A stretch of 64,000 bases of DNA from Methylobacterium brachythecii (GTDB taxonomy: Bacteria > Pseudomonadota > Alphaproteobacteria > Rhizobiales > Beijerinckiaceae): NCBI RefSeq assembly GCF_014196345.1, contig NZ_JACIDN010000001.1:124001-188000 (forward strand). Direction: 5' to 3'. The translations under genes were made by a program, and so were the position numbers. Below the pieces are notes generated by a model. That model was not told where the DNA came from. It worked only from the letters and a program-made list of their open reading frames with translations, and did no database searches. Positions 11,378 to 19,224 of the stretch are shown piece by piece (the stretch's first letter is position 1; every line of letters starts with the position of its first letter).

Positions 11378-12235
11378 TTGTCGACCATACCCATCTTCGA
11401 GACCGTCGCCGCCTTGCGCGAGCAGACTGGTGCCTGGCACGGCAGAGGCGACCGGATCGTATTGGTCCCGACCATGGGAGCGCTGCATGAGGGTCATCTT
11501 GCCCTCATCGCCCATGCCAGGACGCTCGGTGAACGTGTCGTGGCGAGCATCTTCGTGAACCCGACCCAGTTCGGCCCAACGGAGGACTTTTCACGCTATC
11601 CGCGCACTGTGGAGGCCGACCTCGCCGCACTCGCGCAGGCTGGGGCCGATGCGGCCTATATGCCGGGCGCCGACGTGATGTATCCGCCGGGGTTTTCCAG
11701 CCGTATCGAGCCGGGTGGCCCGTCCGAAGGGCTGTGTGGCGAAGTCAGGCCGGGTCATTTCTCGGGTGTCGCCACGGTGGTGACGAAGCTGATCAACCAG
11801 ACCCGAGCCGACGTCGCCTTGTTTGGCGAGAAGGACTTTCAGCAGCTTCAAGTCATCCGGCGAGTGGCACGTGATCTCGACCTGCCCGTCTCGATCGCCG
11901 GAATGCCGACGATCCGCGAAGCAGACGGGCTCGCGCTATCCTCGCGCAACCGCTACCTGAACGAAGCGGAGCGAAGCATTGCCCCACGCCTCCATGCCGT
12001 GCTGGCTAAGGCTGCCGAAAGGCTCGCCGGGGGAGACATGGCCGCTCCTGTCCTCGCTGACAGCATCGAAGCTTTGAAAGCTAGTGGGTTCGGGCCGGTG
12101 CAGTATTTCGAACTGCGCGACACCGAGACCCTTCTCCCCGTCTCCCAGCTCGAACGTCCTGCTCGCCTCCTGACGGCGGCCTATCTCGGCACAACCCGCT
12201 TGATCGACAACGTCGCAGTCCTGCCGAAGGCCTGA
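11378..12235 (+). CDS. panC: Pantothenate synthetase, TTG start
   Basis: Condenses pantoate and beta-alanine with ATP to form pantothenate. The 285-aa product shows the HIGH-like nucleotide site PTMGALHEGH, the NPTQFGPTEDF stretch, the GEKDFQQLQVI motif and SSRNRYL, all diagnostic of PanC. No ATG or GTG lies in frame near the conserved N-terminus; the TTG at 11378, ten nt after a GGAG, gives the normal length. It begins 47 nt after opgG, so co-transcription is possible although the functions are unrelated. panE (ketopantoate reductase) is in this window at 42201 and coaE at 14852, so three coenzyme A steps are present but dispersed. Confidence 0.93.
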   Translation: MSTIPIFETVAALREQTGAWHGRGDRIVLVPTMGALHEGHLALIAHARTLGERVVASIFVNPTQFGPTEDFSRYPRTVEADLAALAQAGADAAYMPGADVMYPPGFSSRIEPGGPSEGLCGEVRPGHFSGVATVVTKLINQTRADVALFGEKDFQQLQVIRRVARDLDLPVSIAGMPTIREADGLALSSRNRYLNEAERSIAPRLHAVLAKAAERLAGGDMAAPVLADSIEALKASGFGPVQYFELRDTETLLPVSQLERPARLLTAAYLGTTRLIDNVAVLPKA

Positions 12236-12288
12236 CTGCGCCTCTGGATCTGACTTGTGATTCTACCGATACCTCATCCTGAGCGAGG

Positions 12289-13497
12289 TCACGGATTCAA
12301 GCCGCTGCCGAGCCTGTGTTGCGCGAAAAAATCGAGCATGGCGCGCGAAGCGTCCGGTCCAAGCGGGTCAGTGTAGCTGCCGGTCGAACTGCCGCCGGAC
12401 CAGGCGTGCCCGGACCCATCGACTCGCCAGGATTCGGCCTGAACCTGGCCGTCAGTGTCTCGATAAAGCGTCCGGGTGTAGCGATGACCACCGGGTCTCG
12501 TCCCACTCTCGCTGCTCTGGGACAGGCTGTCGATGCCCGCTTGAGCCAATACCTCTTCGCCGTTGCGCGGGTTGACCGTCGTATCGTTCCCGCCATGGAA
12601 GACGATGGTGGGAACGCGGACGGATTGTGTCGCCTGCGCCGTGCCGAAACCTGACTCGCCACCGGGCAATTCGGCTCCTGGTGCTCCGGCCCGCATGGCC
12701 ATCAACGCCGAAGTCAGGTCGCGGGCACATCCTGCCGCCAGTCCCGAATGGACGCCTACCCCGGCGAAAACATCTGGATAGGCCCGCGCGATGTTGGCTG
12801 CTGCTGCACCACCGGCCGACAAACCGGCGACGTAGACTCTCAGCGGGTCAATTGGATGCTCGGCGATAATCGCGCGGGTCAACCCAGCAATGATTCCCGC
12901 CTCGCCACGCTCACGACCCTGATCCCGGGTCTCGAACCAATTCCAGCATTTCTGTGCGTTGGCGCCCCGAGTCTGACCCGGATAGGCGACGTAGATCCCA
13001 TCCTCTTGTGCCAGTTCGTTCATGCGCGTACCGGCCGCGAAATCATCGGGCGATTGCGTGCAGCCGTGAAGCATGACGACGAGAGGACGCGGGCCGGCAT
13101 GGCCCGATGGAATGAACAGTTTGTAGTCCCGAGCGCCTGCGACATTGCTGAAACTCCGAGCGACGAAATGCTCGTTGGGGCGACTCTCGGGTTCCGGTTG
13201 AAGACCGTGAAACTCGAACCCTTTCAACCCCTTGACGACCGGAACTCCACGTAAACCGCGTAGCAATTGGCCCAGTCCTTCACGGAGGCGTTCAGGCAAT
13301 ATCGCTGCGTGACGATCGGCCTGTGTTGTCCTCGATCCCGTAGTGTCTCCTGCTTCCAAACCGCTCGAAAGGCTGCGTTGGATCAGCGCCGACGCTTTGC
13401 CGAGGCGTCCTCCGCGAGCAAGCCGAGTGGCTTCCGTGAGATCAGCAAGGTTTGGCATTTTGAAACCGCGTTCGGTCATCAGATCGCTTTCCGTCAT
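12289..13497 (-). CDS. PHB-depolymerase-family extracellular-type esterase
   Basis: A 402-aa alpha/beta hydrolase of the esterase_phb (LpqC-like) family. Motifs: VVMLHGCTQSPDDFA (oxyanion region), the nucleophile elbow GLSAGGAAAAN, VFHGGNDTTVNP (presumed acid) and the catalytic His in GSGHAWSGG. The N-terminal 100 residues (MPNLADLTEATRLARGGRLGKA) are the usual leader of the Rhizobiales form. There is no clear Sec signal. Substrates of this family range from polyhydroxybutyrate to feruloyl esters, so the function is open. The start at 13497 is chosen; ATGs at 13479 and 13458 are alternatives. It follows the ribbon-helix-helix gene by 61 nt and is probably its operon partner. Confidence 0.82.
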   Translation of the reverse strand: MTESDLMTERGFKMPNLADLTEATRLARGGRLGKASALIQRSLSSGLEAGDTTGSRTTQADRHAAILPERLREGLGQLLRGLRGVPVVKGLKGFEFHGLQPEPESRPNEHFVARSFSNVAGARDYKLFIPSGHAGPRPLVVMLHGCTQSPDDFAAGTRMNELAQEDGIYVAYPGQTRGANAQKCWNWFETRDQGRERGEAGIIAGLTRAIIAEHPIDPLRVYVAGLSAGGAAAANIARAYPDVFAGVGVHSGLAAGCARDLTSALMAMRAGAPGAELPGGESGFGTAQATQSVRVPTIVFHGGNDTTVNPRNGEEVLAQAGIDSLSQSSESGTRPGGHRYTRTLYRDTDGQVQAESWRVDGSGHAWSGGSSTGSYTDPLGPDASRAMLDFFAQHRLGSGLNP

Positions 13498-13558
13498 TGC
13501 CTGTAGCCTCAGCGCGAGACGTCTGCGCTCGGAAGAAAATGGAAGATGTCGTGAAGGG

Positions 13559-13966
13559 TCAGCGCAGGCGATCGGCCAGCGCTTCACGGACCGCCGGGCT
13601 GGCTTGCAGGCTGCCGAGCACTTCGATCGAGTTGATCGTCGCGCGAGCAAGATCCGGTGATATGTCGGCTTCAATTACCGCGAGTCCGAGTACGCGGATG
13701 TCGAGCATCTCACCAGCCGCGAACAGTATCTCCAGTTCGGACCGCCGGTAATGCCTGAGCCCGAGTTCAACGCTCTTTCGAGCCATCGACTGCCTAGTCA
13801 GGTCGGCGTGACGCTCGGCCTGATTGCGGATTGCAGTGCGGATGAAGTCGCTGCGGTTGGCATAGACGCCTTCCGATACGAGCAGATCGATATGTCCCAA
13901 GTCGACATAGCCGAGGTTGATCGTAACCTTCTCGGTGTCGCCTGCCTTTGAAACCGCTTGCCGCAT
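13559..13966 (-). CDS. Ribbon-helix-helix (CopG/ParD-like) DNA-binding protein
   Basis: 135 aa. Residues about 13-50 form a ribbon-helix-helix domain: a beta strand (KVTINLGYVDLGHIDLLV) then two helices with the RSDFIRTAIR turn typical of CopG/ParD proteins. The rest is helical and leucine-rich, longer than in a bare antitoxin, and no toxin gene follows. It is co-directional with the esterase gene, so it may regulate that operon and itself. A perfect palindrome sits 14 nt upstream of the start codon. Confidence 0.75.
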   Translation of the reverse strand: MRQAVSKAGDTEKVTINLGYVDLGHIDLLVSEGVYANRSDFIRTAIRNQAERHADLTRQSMARKSVELGLRHYRRSELEILFAAGEMLDIRVLGLAVIEADISPDLARATINSIEVLGSLQASPAVREALADRLR

Positions 13967-13980
13967 CCAACCAGCTCCAA

Positions 13981-13998
13981 ACCATCCAATGGGATGGT
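13981..13998. promoter_or_regulatory. Candidate operator of the ribbon-helix-helix gene
   Basis: ACCATCC (13981-13987) and GGATGGT (13992-13998) are exact inverted repeats with a 4-nt spacer, immediately upstream of the start at 13966. The overlapping TATACC on the minus strand could be a -10 element. RHH dimers bind short inverted repeats in this position, so autoregulation is likely but not shown. Confidence 0.45.
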
Positions 13999-14079
13999 AT
14001 ATGGAGGGTGTATGCTGCAGTGCAAGATAGCCATCAACGATGGTGGACTCAGTATGACGTGCTCGAACCGCTCGCTCGG

Positions 14080-14814
14080 TCAGCCTGCTTTTTTCTCACC
14101 GAGATAGTCGCGCCAGATCGCGTTTTCTCCGAGCGTTCCTATGAAGGCCGTATGGTGCTCGCTTTCATTCTCGGTCAGCCGGCTGCGTATCGTTCGTGAG
14201 GCGATCACGGAGTCTTCGCCCCGTACGGTCGACGTCATTCCGTCGGATTCCACAGCATCGGCAATGACGGTCGCAAGCCCCAGGCTCGTCTGCTTGCCAC
14301 CGAGAAGTTCAACATAGACTTCCGCCAGGATCTCGGCATCGAGCAGCGCCCCATGCTTCGTCCGTTTGGTGTTGTCGATGCCGTAGCGGTTGCACAAAGC
14401 ATCGAGATTGTTGGCAGCACCCGGATGACGCCGTCGAGCCAGGGTCAGCGTGTCCACGACCTCTTCGAGGGCGATAGGTTGCGGTGCAGACGGTTTTAGC
14501 CGAGCATATTCCATGTTGAGGAAGCCGACGTCGAAAGCTGCGTTGTGGATCACCAAGCGTGCATCGCCGCAGAAATCGAGAAAAGCATCGACGATGTCGG
14601 CGAATAACGGCTTGTCGGAGAGGAACGCGTCGGACAGGCCATGGACCGCAAAGGCGCCTTCCGACACCGCGCGCTGAGGGTTCACGAAACGGTGGAACGT
14701 CTTGCCGGTGCGAATGTGATTGATCAGCTCGACGCAACCGATCTCGATCAGCCGGTCGCCACCCTTCGCATCCGTACCAGTGGTCTCGGTATCGAGAACG
14801 ATTTCACGCAGCAT
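14080..14814 (-). CDS. dnaQ: DNA polymerase III epsilon subunit (proofreading exonuclease)
   Basis: The 244-aa DEDDh exonuclease removes misincorporated bases during replication. ExoI is DTETTG at 8-13, ExoII is in HNAAFDVGFLN, and ExoIII is KHGALLDAEILAEVY, with the catalytic His before the last Asp. The C-terminal part beyond residue 185 is the polymerase-binding tail. It is the last gene of the minus-strand cluster that starts at the candidate origin; the 37-nt gap to coaE suggests one transcript. In other alphaproteobacteria dnaQ is also found next to coaE and aroE. Confidence 0.95.
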   Translation of the reverse strand: MLREIVLDTETTGTDAKGGDRLIEIGCVELINHIRTGKTFHRFVNPQRAVSEGAFAVHGLSDAFLSDKPLFADIVDAFLDFCGDARLVIHNAAFDVGFLNMEYARLKPSAPQPIALEEVVDTLTLARRRHPGAANNLDALCNRYGIDNTKRTKHGALLDAEILAEVYVELLGGKQTSLGLATVIADAVESDGMTSTVRGEDSVIASRTIRSRLTENESEHHTAFIGTLGENAIWRDYLGEKKAG

Positions 14815-14851
14815 GACTTTGGATTTCGCTTAGGAGGCCAGGCAAGCAATC

Positions 14852-15469
14852 CTATCCCGAATCCGTCAGCCGCGCGATGAGCGCGACGATTTCGGCCTCG
14901 GCATGAGCAAAACCGAGGCTGGTATCGATCACGATATCCGCCCGAAATCGTTTTTCGGCATCCGGCATCTGCTTGGCGATGATCGTATCGAACGCGGCCT
15001 GCGTCATACCTGGGCGAGCGAGTACTCTAGCACGCTGCACCTCAGAAGGAGCGCTGACAACAAGGACCGCATCACAGCGTTTGTCGGCACCGGTTTCGAA
15101 AAGAAGCGGAACATCGAGAACGACAAGTGACGCGTTCGCGTGCTGTTCGAGAAACGCGCGATTCTCATTTCTAACCAACGGATGAACCAAGGCCTCGAGG
15201 CGCCGCAGAGCATCCGGTTGGTCGAGTATAATCTGGCGAAGCTGATCTCGGTCCACCGCGCCATCCGGCTTCAGACTTCCCGGAAAAGTCTTTCCGATTG
15301 CCTGAGCCACTGCGCCGCCAGCAGCATAGAGGCGATGAACAGCCGCATCCGCATCGTAGACTGGTATGCCATGCTTGGCGAAAAGACCCGCGGTCGCGGA
15401 TTTCCCCATACCAATCGAACCGGTAAGTCCCAGCACGACCCGTGATTGATCGCGTCCCGGCTCGCTCAT
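14852..15469 (-). CDS. coaE: Dephospho-CoA kinase
   Basis: Performs the last step of coenzyme A synthesis, phosphorylating the ribose 3'-OH of dephospho-CoA. The 205-aa product has the P-loop GLTGSIGMGKS, the conserved DAD (YDADAAVHRLY), the VLDVPLLFETG motif and the lid stretch with RVLARPGMT. The start at 15469 overlaps the aroE stop codon as ATGA, which indicates translational coupling and excludes the longer upstream frame. Confidence 0.95.
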   Translation of the reverse strand: MSEPGRDQSRVVLGLTGSIGMGKSATAGLFAKHGIPVYDADAAVHRLYAAGGAVAQAIGKTFPGSLKPDGAVDRDQLRQIILDQPDALRRLEALVHPLVRNENRAFLEQHANASLVVLDVPLLFETGADKRCDAVLVVSAPSEVQRARVLARPGMTQAAFDTIIAKQMPDAEKRFRADIVIDTSLGFAHAEAEIVALIARLTDSG

Positions 15470-16299
15470 CGTGCAAGATCGGCTACGATCAGATCGCGGA
15501 GCTCGGACGTGACCTGCGGCCGAATACCGAACCATGCTTCGAAACCCGGCACGGCTTGGTGAAGCAGCATCCCAAGACCATCCACGACCGACAACCCTCG
15601 GGCACGTGCGTTCGCAAGAAGCGTTGTCTCGAGAGGAGCATAAACGATGTCTGCAACTGCTGCCGTGGACGGTAAGCTGTTGAGATCGAGCTCAAGCATC
15701 GGATGCCCCGTCATGCCGAGCGAGGTCGTGTTAACAAGAAGACCTACCTCCGCAAGTCGCTTCGGCAAAGCGCTCCAATCGACCACTTCGATCCGTTCGG
15801 GATCGATTGTGACCAGAGCACAGGCACGATCGAAGCTTCGATTCGCGATCACGATTCGATCGATTCCGCGCTCCGCAAGTCCCGCGACAACGGCTCGTGC
15901 CGCTCCACCGGCGCCCAGAACGACAGCCGTTCCACCGGAACATTGCAGCCAATGAGGACCGAGCGACTGATCAAGATGTGCAATGAAGCCCGGCGCATCG
16001 GTATTGTCGCCGAGAATACCGTTATTATCGACGACCAACGTATTGACTGCACCGATCTTTTGGGCTCTCGGCGTCAACCTATCGGCCAAGCGATATGCAG
16101 CTTCTTTGTGGGGAATGGTAACGTTGCCGCCGGCAAACCCGGTTTGCGCCAGCTTCTGAATGAATGCTTCGAATTCTTCGGGAGGAACATCGACACGCTC
16201 GTAAGAGCCTTCGATTCCGAGATGTCGCAGCCAATATCCGTGGATCAGCGGTGATCGCGAATGCGCGATCGGATGCCCGACAACAAAGGCCTTGCGCAT
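15466..16299 (-). CDS. aroE: Shikimate 5-dehydrogenase
   Basis: Reduces 3-dehydroshikimate to shikimate with NADPH in aromatic amino acid synthesis. The 277-aa product carries the substrate-binding SRSP near the N-terminus, NVTIPHKE with the catalytic Lys, GDNTDAPG with its partner Asp, the NADP-binding GAGGAARAV loop and the NRS discriminator for NADP. The ATG at 16299 overlaps the stop of the upstream transporter gene (TGATG). Base composition is visibly less G+C-rich than in the flanking regions. Confidence 0.95.
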   Translation of the reverse strand: MRKAFVVGHPIAHSRSPLIHGYWLRHLGIEGSYERVDVPPEEFEAFIQKLAQTGFAGGNVTIPHKEAAYRLADRLTPRAQKIGAVNTLVVDNNGILGDNTDAPGFIAHLDQSLGPHWLQCSGGTAVVLGAGGAARAVVAGLAERGIDRIVIANRSFDRACALVTIDPERIEVVDWSALPKRLAEVGLLVNTTSLGMTGHPMLELDLNSLPSTAAVADIVYAPLETTLLANARARGLSVVDGLGMLLHQAVPGFEAWFGIRPQVTSELRDLIVADLAR

Positions 16300-17264
16300 C
16301 ACGCCTCGCATTCTGCAGGCAATGTACAATCACCGATACCGATTCGTTCTATCTGAAGTGTCGCATGCGCGATGCCAAAGGTCTCACGCAGCTCTCGGGC
16401 GGTTTCACGTAGAAAATCGTCGGATAACAGTGCCCTTTCAGTGACGAGGTGCGCTGTCAAAGCGATCTCAGTGGTACTCATCGACCAAATATGCAGATCA
16501 TGAAGGCTTGAAATCCCCGGACGATTTTTCAAAACAGCGTGAACGGCAGCCGCATCAATGTTGGGCGGGACGGCTGAAAGTGCCATCCCCAGGCTATCGC
16601 GCAGAAGTCCCCAGGTGCTCCAGATGATCAGCACTGCGATGACGAGACTGACGAAAGGGTCAATCCAATCGAATCCGGTAGCGAGGATGATAAGACCAGA
16701 CACAACGACGCCGAGCGACACCACTGCATCCGCCATCATGTGCAGATAGGCGCCACGAATGTTAATGTCGCTCCGCCCACCGGATGCGAAAAGCCACGCT
16801 GTAAAACCATTGATCGCGATACCGATCGCAGCCACGATCATGACCGTCGTGCCCACGACAGGTTGTGGTGTAAGAAGGCGCTGCACTGCTTCCAGAATGA
16901 TCGCTCCCGTCGCAATCAGGAGGAAGACCGCATTGAACAACGCTGCCAGAATCGAAGAACCTCGCAAACCATAGGTAAAGCGGGGACTCGGCCGTCTCTT
17001 TACCAGCACCGAAGCAATCCAAGCCGCCGTGAGACCGAGGACATCCGACAGATTGTGGCCGGCATCGGCGACAAGAGCCATGGAATTGCTCAGAATCCCA
17101 TAACCAGCTTCGATAACAACGAACCCGAGATTTAGAGTAATACCGATCGCAAAGGCCGGACCAAAATTCTTCGGTGAGTGACGATGGCCTGCCGATCCAT
17201 GATCGTGACCTTCATGATGGGCGTGATCATGGTGCGCGATATTCGGCATTCGAGATTCCGTCAT
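16299..17264 (-). CDS. Cation diffusion facilitator (Zn/Co/Cd efflux type)
   Basis: A 321-aa CDF antiporter that exports divalent metal from the cytoplasm in exchange for protons. The N-terminus is His-rich (about nine His in residues 11-29). Metal-site motifs HNLSD (70-74) in the second and HMMAD (175-179) in the fifth membrane helix are the paired HxxxD of Zn/Co/Cd transporters. A cytoplasmic ferredoxin-like domain follows from about 220. Its ATG overlaps the maf stop as ATGA. A metal pump inside an otherwise housekeeping origin-side cluster is unusual; it may have been inserted between maf and aroE. Confidence 0.9.
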   Translation of the reverse strand: MTESRMPNIAHHDHAHHEGHDHGSAGHRHSPKNFGPAFAIGITLNLGFVVIEAGYGILSNSMALVADAGHNLSDVLGLTAAWIASVLVKRRPSPRFTYGLRGSSILAALFNAVFLLIATGAIILEAVQRLLTPQPVVGTTVMIVAAIGIAINGFTAWLFASGGRSDINIRGAYLHMMADAVVSLGVVVSGLIILATGFDWIDPFVSLVIAVLIIWSTWGLLRDSLGMALSAVPPNIDAAAVHAVLKNRPGISSLHDLHIWSMSTTEIALTAHLVTERALLSDDFLRETARELRETFGIAHATLQIERIGIGDCTLPAECEA

Positions 17265-17887
17265 GCGATCGCCAGAGCACCCATCATGCGGAGCTTGGCC
17301 AGCAGTGGGATCAGCGGCAAACCGAGCACCGTTGAATGATCCCCTTCGACCCGTTCGAACAAATGGATACCGAGCCCTTCGAGTTGGTAACCGCCGACAC
17401 TCGATGTTACCCGATCTTCACCCGCCAAAAGAAGATAGGCTGCGATCGCTTCCGCATTGAGACAGCGCATGCTGAGCCATGCCGTGTCATGAAAAACCTC
17501 CGATTTTCCATCCGCGACAACGGCGACAGCAGAGTGCAAAGCGTGTCTCCGTCCTTGAAGACGGTCGATATGCCTGTGCGCTTCTGTCAAATCGGCGGCC
17601 TTGTGAAGAACCACCCCATCGACGTCCAGAACCTGATCTGCACCGATCGTGATACAATCCGGATGGCGACCCGCAACCTCTCTTGCTTTCGCCTCTGCAA
17701 GAGTATGCGCGAGATTAATCGGGTTCAGACCTTGTAACTCCGCCTCGATCGCTCGTTCATCGACCGAAGGCTTGACGACCCGCGCTACGAGGCCAGCATT
17801 GGCCAAAAGCTCAGCTCTCGTTCGGCTGCCAGAAGCAAGAATAAGCGCTGTCTTCGGCAACCAGAGATGTCCTGGAGTATCGGACAT
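17261..17887 (-). CDS. maf: Maf-family nucleotide pyrophosphatase
   Basis: A 208-aa house-cleaning pyrophosphatase for non-canonical or modified nucleoside triphosphates. Landmarks: LILASGSRTRAELL at the N-terminus (SxSxxR signature), GADQVLDVDG with the catalytic Asp, and SSVGGYQLEGLG near the C-terminus. It is cytoplasmic, starts 7 nt after the PPSR gene and overlaps the following transporter gene by 4 nt, so it sits inside the operon. It belongs to the DUF84/Maf subgroup found next to aroE in many alphaproteobacteria. Confidence 0.92.
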   Translation of the reverse strand: MSDTPGHLWLPKTALILASGSRTRAELLANAGLVARVVKPSVDERAIEAELQGLNPINLAHTLAEAKAREVAGRHPDCITIGADQVLDVDGVVLHKAADLTEAHRHIDRLQGRRHALHSAVAVVADGKSEVFHDTAWLSMRCLNAEAIAAYLLLAGEDRVTSSVGGYQLEGLGIHLFERVEGDHSTVLGLPLIPLLAKLRMMGALAIA

Positions 17888-17894
17888 TACTGGT

Positions 17895-18725
17895 TCACGT
17901 CGCGATGAATTTGAGCCGATGTTCGCGATACAGATCGAGGATCGCAGCGGCGGTCTCTTCGATCGAACGTCGCGTTACATCAATCGTCGGCCAGCGCTGT
18001 TTTGCGCAGAGCCGGCGTGACGCAGCAATTTCGTCCGCAACAGCATCGCGGTCGATGTACATCGAGTTATCGTCGGCCTTGAGGCTGAGTAGCCGGTTCT
18101 GACGGATGTGGACGATGCGTTCAGGAGACGCGATCAACCCAACGACAAGTGGTTTTCGCGTTTCCGCAAGTGCCACGGGCAACGGCATTGACGGAACAAG
18201 TGGGAAATTCGCTGTCTTGAGACCGCGGTTTGCAAGATAAATCGATGTCGGTGTCTTCGATGTCCGGCTCACACCGACGAGCACGACATCCGCTTCGTCG
18301 ATGTTCGGCGGCAAGTTGCCGTCATCATGTGCAAGCGTGAAATTCATTGCGTCGATGCGCTTGAAATACTCCGCATTCAGCATGTGCTGCGCACCTGGCC
18401 GAGCAGTCGAATTAGCTCCGAGATAGGAGCGCAGCAAAGCATGAACTGGCTGCAATACGTTCAGCGTGGGAGACCCGGTTTCACGACAGGCCTCTTCGAG
18501 GCGTGACATAAGCTCGTCGTCGACGAGCGTATAAAGCACGAGCCCAGGTGCAGCTTGAATCTCCGACACGACACGCTCGAGCTGTGCGCGCGACCGGACC
18601 AGCGGATAAACGTGTTCGATCGCAGAGACGCCCTCATACTGGGCGGCAGCTGCACGTCCCACATTGATCAGCGTCTCGCCTGTCGAATCCGACACGAGAT
18701 GAAGATGGAAATAGCTGCGGCTCAT
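17895..18725 (-). CDS. PEP synthase/PPDK regulatory protein (bifunctional kinase/pyrophosphorylase, DUF299)
   Basis: A 276-aa member of the PPSR family. The enzyme inactivates pyruvate phosphate dikinase or PEP synthase by ADP-dependent Thr phosphorylation and reactivates it by Pi-dependent dephosphorylation, controlling the pyruvate/PEP node. The family P-loop [11 protein letters not shown] occupies 151-161, the N-terminus has the LVSDSTGET signature, and the C-terminal part shows [16 protein letters not shown]. It is the first gene left of the candidate origin; in Caulobacter and Rickettsia the corresponding gene also borders the origin opposite hemE. Confidence 0.93.
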   Translation of the reverse strand: MSRSYFHLHLVSDSTGETLINVGRAAAAQYEGVSAIEHVYPLVRSRAQLERVVSEIQAAPGLVLYTLVDDELMSRLEEACRETGSPTLNVLQPVHALLRSYLGANSTARPGAQHMLNAEYFKRIDAMNFTLAHDDGNLPPNIDEADVVLVGVSRTSKTPTSIYLANRGLKTANFPLVPSMPLPVALAETRKPLVVGLIASPERIVHIRQNRLLSLKADDNSMYIDRDAVADEIAASRRLCAKQRWPTIDVTRRSIEETAAAILDLYREHRLKFIAT

Positions 18726-18771
18726 CGCGAATTCGCTCTTTCCGCAAACAAGTTGAGAATGCTCGAACGGG

Positions 18772-18780
18772 TTGTCCCCA
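18772..18780 (+). promoter_or_regulatory. DnaA-like box (weak)
   Basis: TTGTCCCCA differs from TTATCCACA at two positions and ends in TCCCCA, the core of the weak DnaA boxes described in Caulobacter oriC. Confidence 0.45.
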
Positions 18781-18805
18781 GCCTGAGTGACTGGGAGTCG
18801 ATGAA

Positions 18806-18814
18806 TGGGGATAA
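18806..18814 (-). promoter_or_regulatory. DnaA-like box (8 of 9 matches)
   Basis: TGGGGATAA on the plus strand reads TTATCCCCA on the minus strand, one mismatch from the consensus TTATCCACA. It is the best DnaA box in the interval. Confidence 0.6.
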
Positions 18815-18921
18815 GCCGGGTTCCGGGAACGGTCCAGCCAGAGCAAGGAGTGTCTTGTCGACTCCCGCATCAACAATCCGTCGAGTCGAACTCGTGGAAG
18901 TGCAGGAATGGGAGAACCTGG

Positions 18922-18943
18922 GACGGTCTCGCTAAAAACCGTC
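18922..18943. repeat. 6-bp inverted repeat inside the candidate origin
   Basis: GACGGT (18922-18927) and ACCGTC (18938-18943) flank a 10-nt spacer with an A-run. It could be a protein-binding site or a minor hairpin; no function can be assigned. Confidence 0.3.
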
Positions 18944-19002
18944 TCGGTGATCGTTCAAGCCGCTGACATAGCTCGCGATTGCATCATACTAGAGCCGATC
19001 CG

Positions 19003-19018
19003 TTAAAACCCTCTTAAC
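19003..19018. promoter_or_regulatory. CtrA-binding site in the candidate origin
   Basis: TTAA-N7-TTAAC matches the full CtrA consensus. It is embedded in a perfect palindrome, CCGTTAA (19000-19006) and TTAACGG (19014-19020). In Caulobacter, phosphorylated CtrA bound at such boxes blocks initiation. At the base composition of this window an exact TTAA-N7-TTAA is expected well under once per 64 kb. Confidence 0.75.
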
Positions 19019-19028
19019 GGCGTGGCAA

Positions 19029-19037
19029 TGGGGATGA
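19029..19037 (-). promoter_or_regulatory. DnaA-like box (weak)
   Basis: TGGGGATGA reads TCATCCCCA on the minus strand, two mismatches from consensus, again with a TCCCCA core. It lies 10 nt right of the CtrA box, so DnaA and CtrA could compete here. Confidence 0.4.
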
Positions 19038-19101
19038 TCTGTGGACGGTTTTGTGGGCCCGTGACTCAGCCTCCAAGAGAAGAAACAGAGTCTAAGAGTC
19101 T

Positions 19102-19119
19102 CTTTTCTCTTTAGAAAAG
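19102..19119. repeat. A+T-rich palindrome, possible unwinding element
   Basis: CTTTTCT (19102-19108) and AGAAAAG (19113-19119) are exact inverted repeats with a 4-nt loop, in the most A+T-rich part of the interval (from about 19076). The preceding tract has a direct repeat AGAGTCT/AGAGTCT carrying two GANTC sites. This is the best place for a DNA unwinding element. Confidence 0.4.
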
Positions 19120-19224
19120 GGCCTGTGTAGACAGGACCGCACTGAGTCCGGACGAGAAGGCTTTTCGCGAGGACGCTTGGCTGTATGCTTGGCGTTACGA
19201 AGAACGACGGGATCGGAACGCGCT

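Larger units (their letters stand above)
18726..19224. other. Candidate chromosomal replication origin (oriC)
   Basis: This 499-bp gene-free stretch lies between the PPSR gene (leftward) and hemE (rightward), the same pair that brackets oriC in Caulobacter crescentus and Rickettsia. Seen in it: an exact CtrA box (19003-19018); DnaA-like boxes TTGTCCCCA (18772), TGGGGATAA (18806, one mismatch to the reverse consensus) and TGGGGATGA (19029), all containing TCCCCA like Caulobacter weak boxes; a further TGTGGA at 19040; an A+T-rich purine/pyrimidine tract with a palindrome (19081-19119); and seven GANTC sites (18795, 18860, 18883, 19063, 19088, 19096, 19144), several times more than expected. Origin function is inferred. 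The promoters of both flanking genes must also lie here. Confidence 0.75.

Noticed and set aside
12236..12288. Terminator between panC and the esterase gene
   Set aside because: Only a 5-bp stem (ACCTC/GAGGT) with no T-run.
13559..13966. Toxin-antitoxin module around the RHH protein
   Set aside because: The adjacent gene is a 402-aa esterase, not a ParE/RelE-sized toxin.
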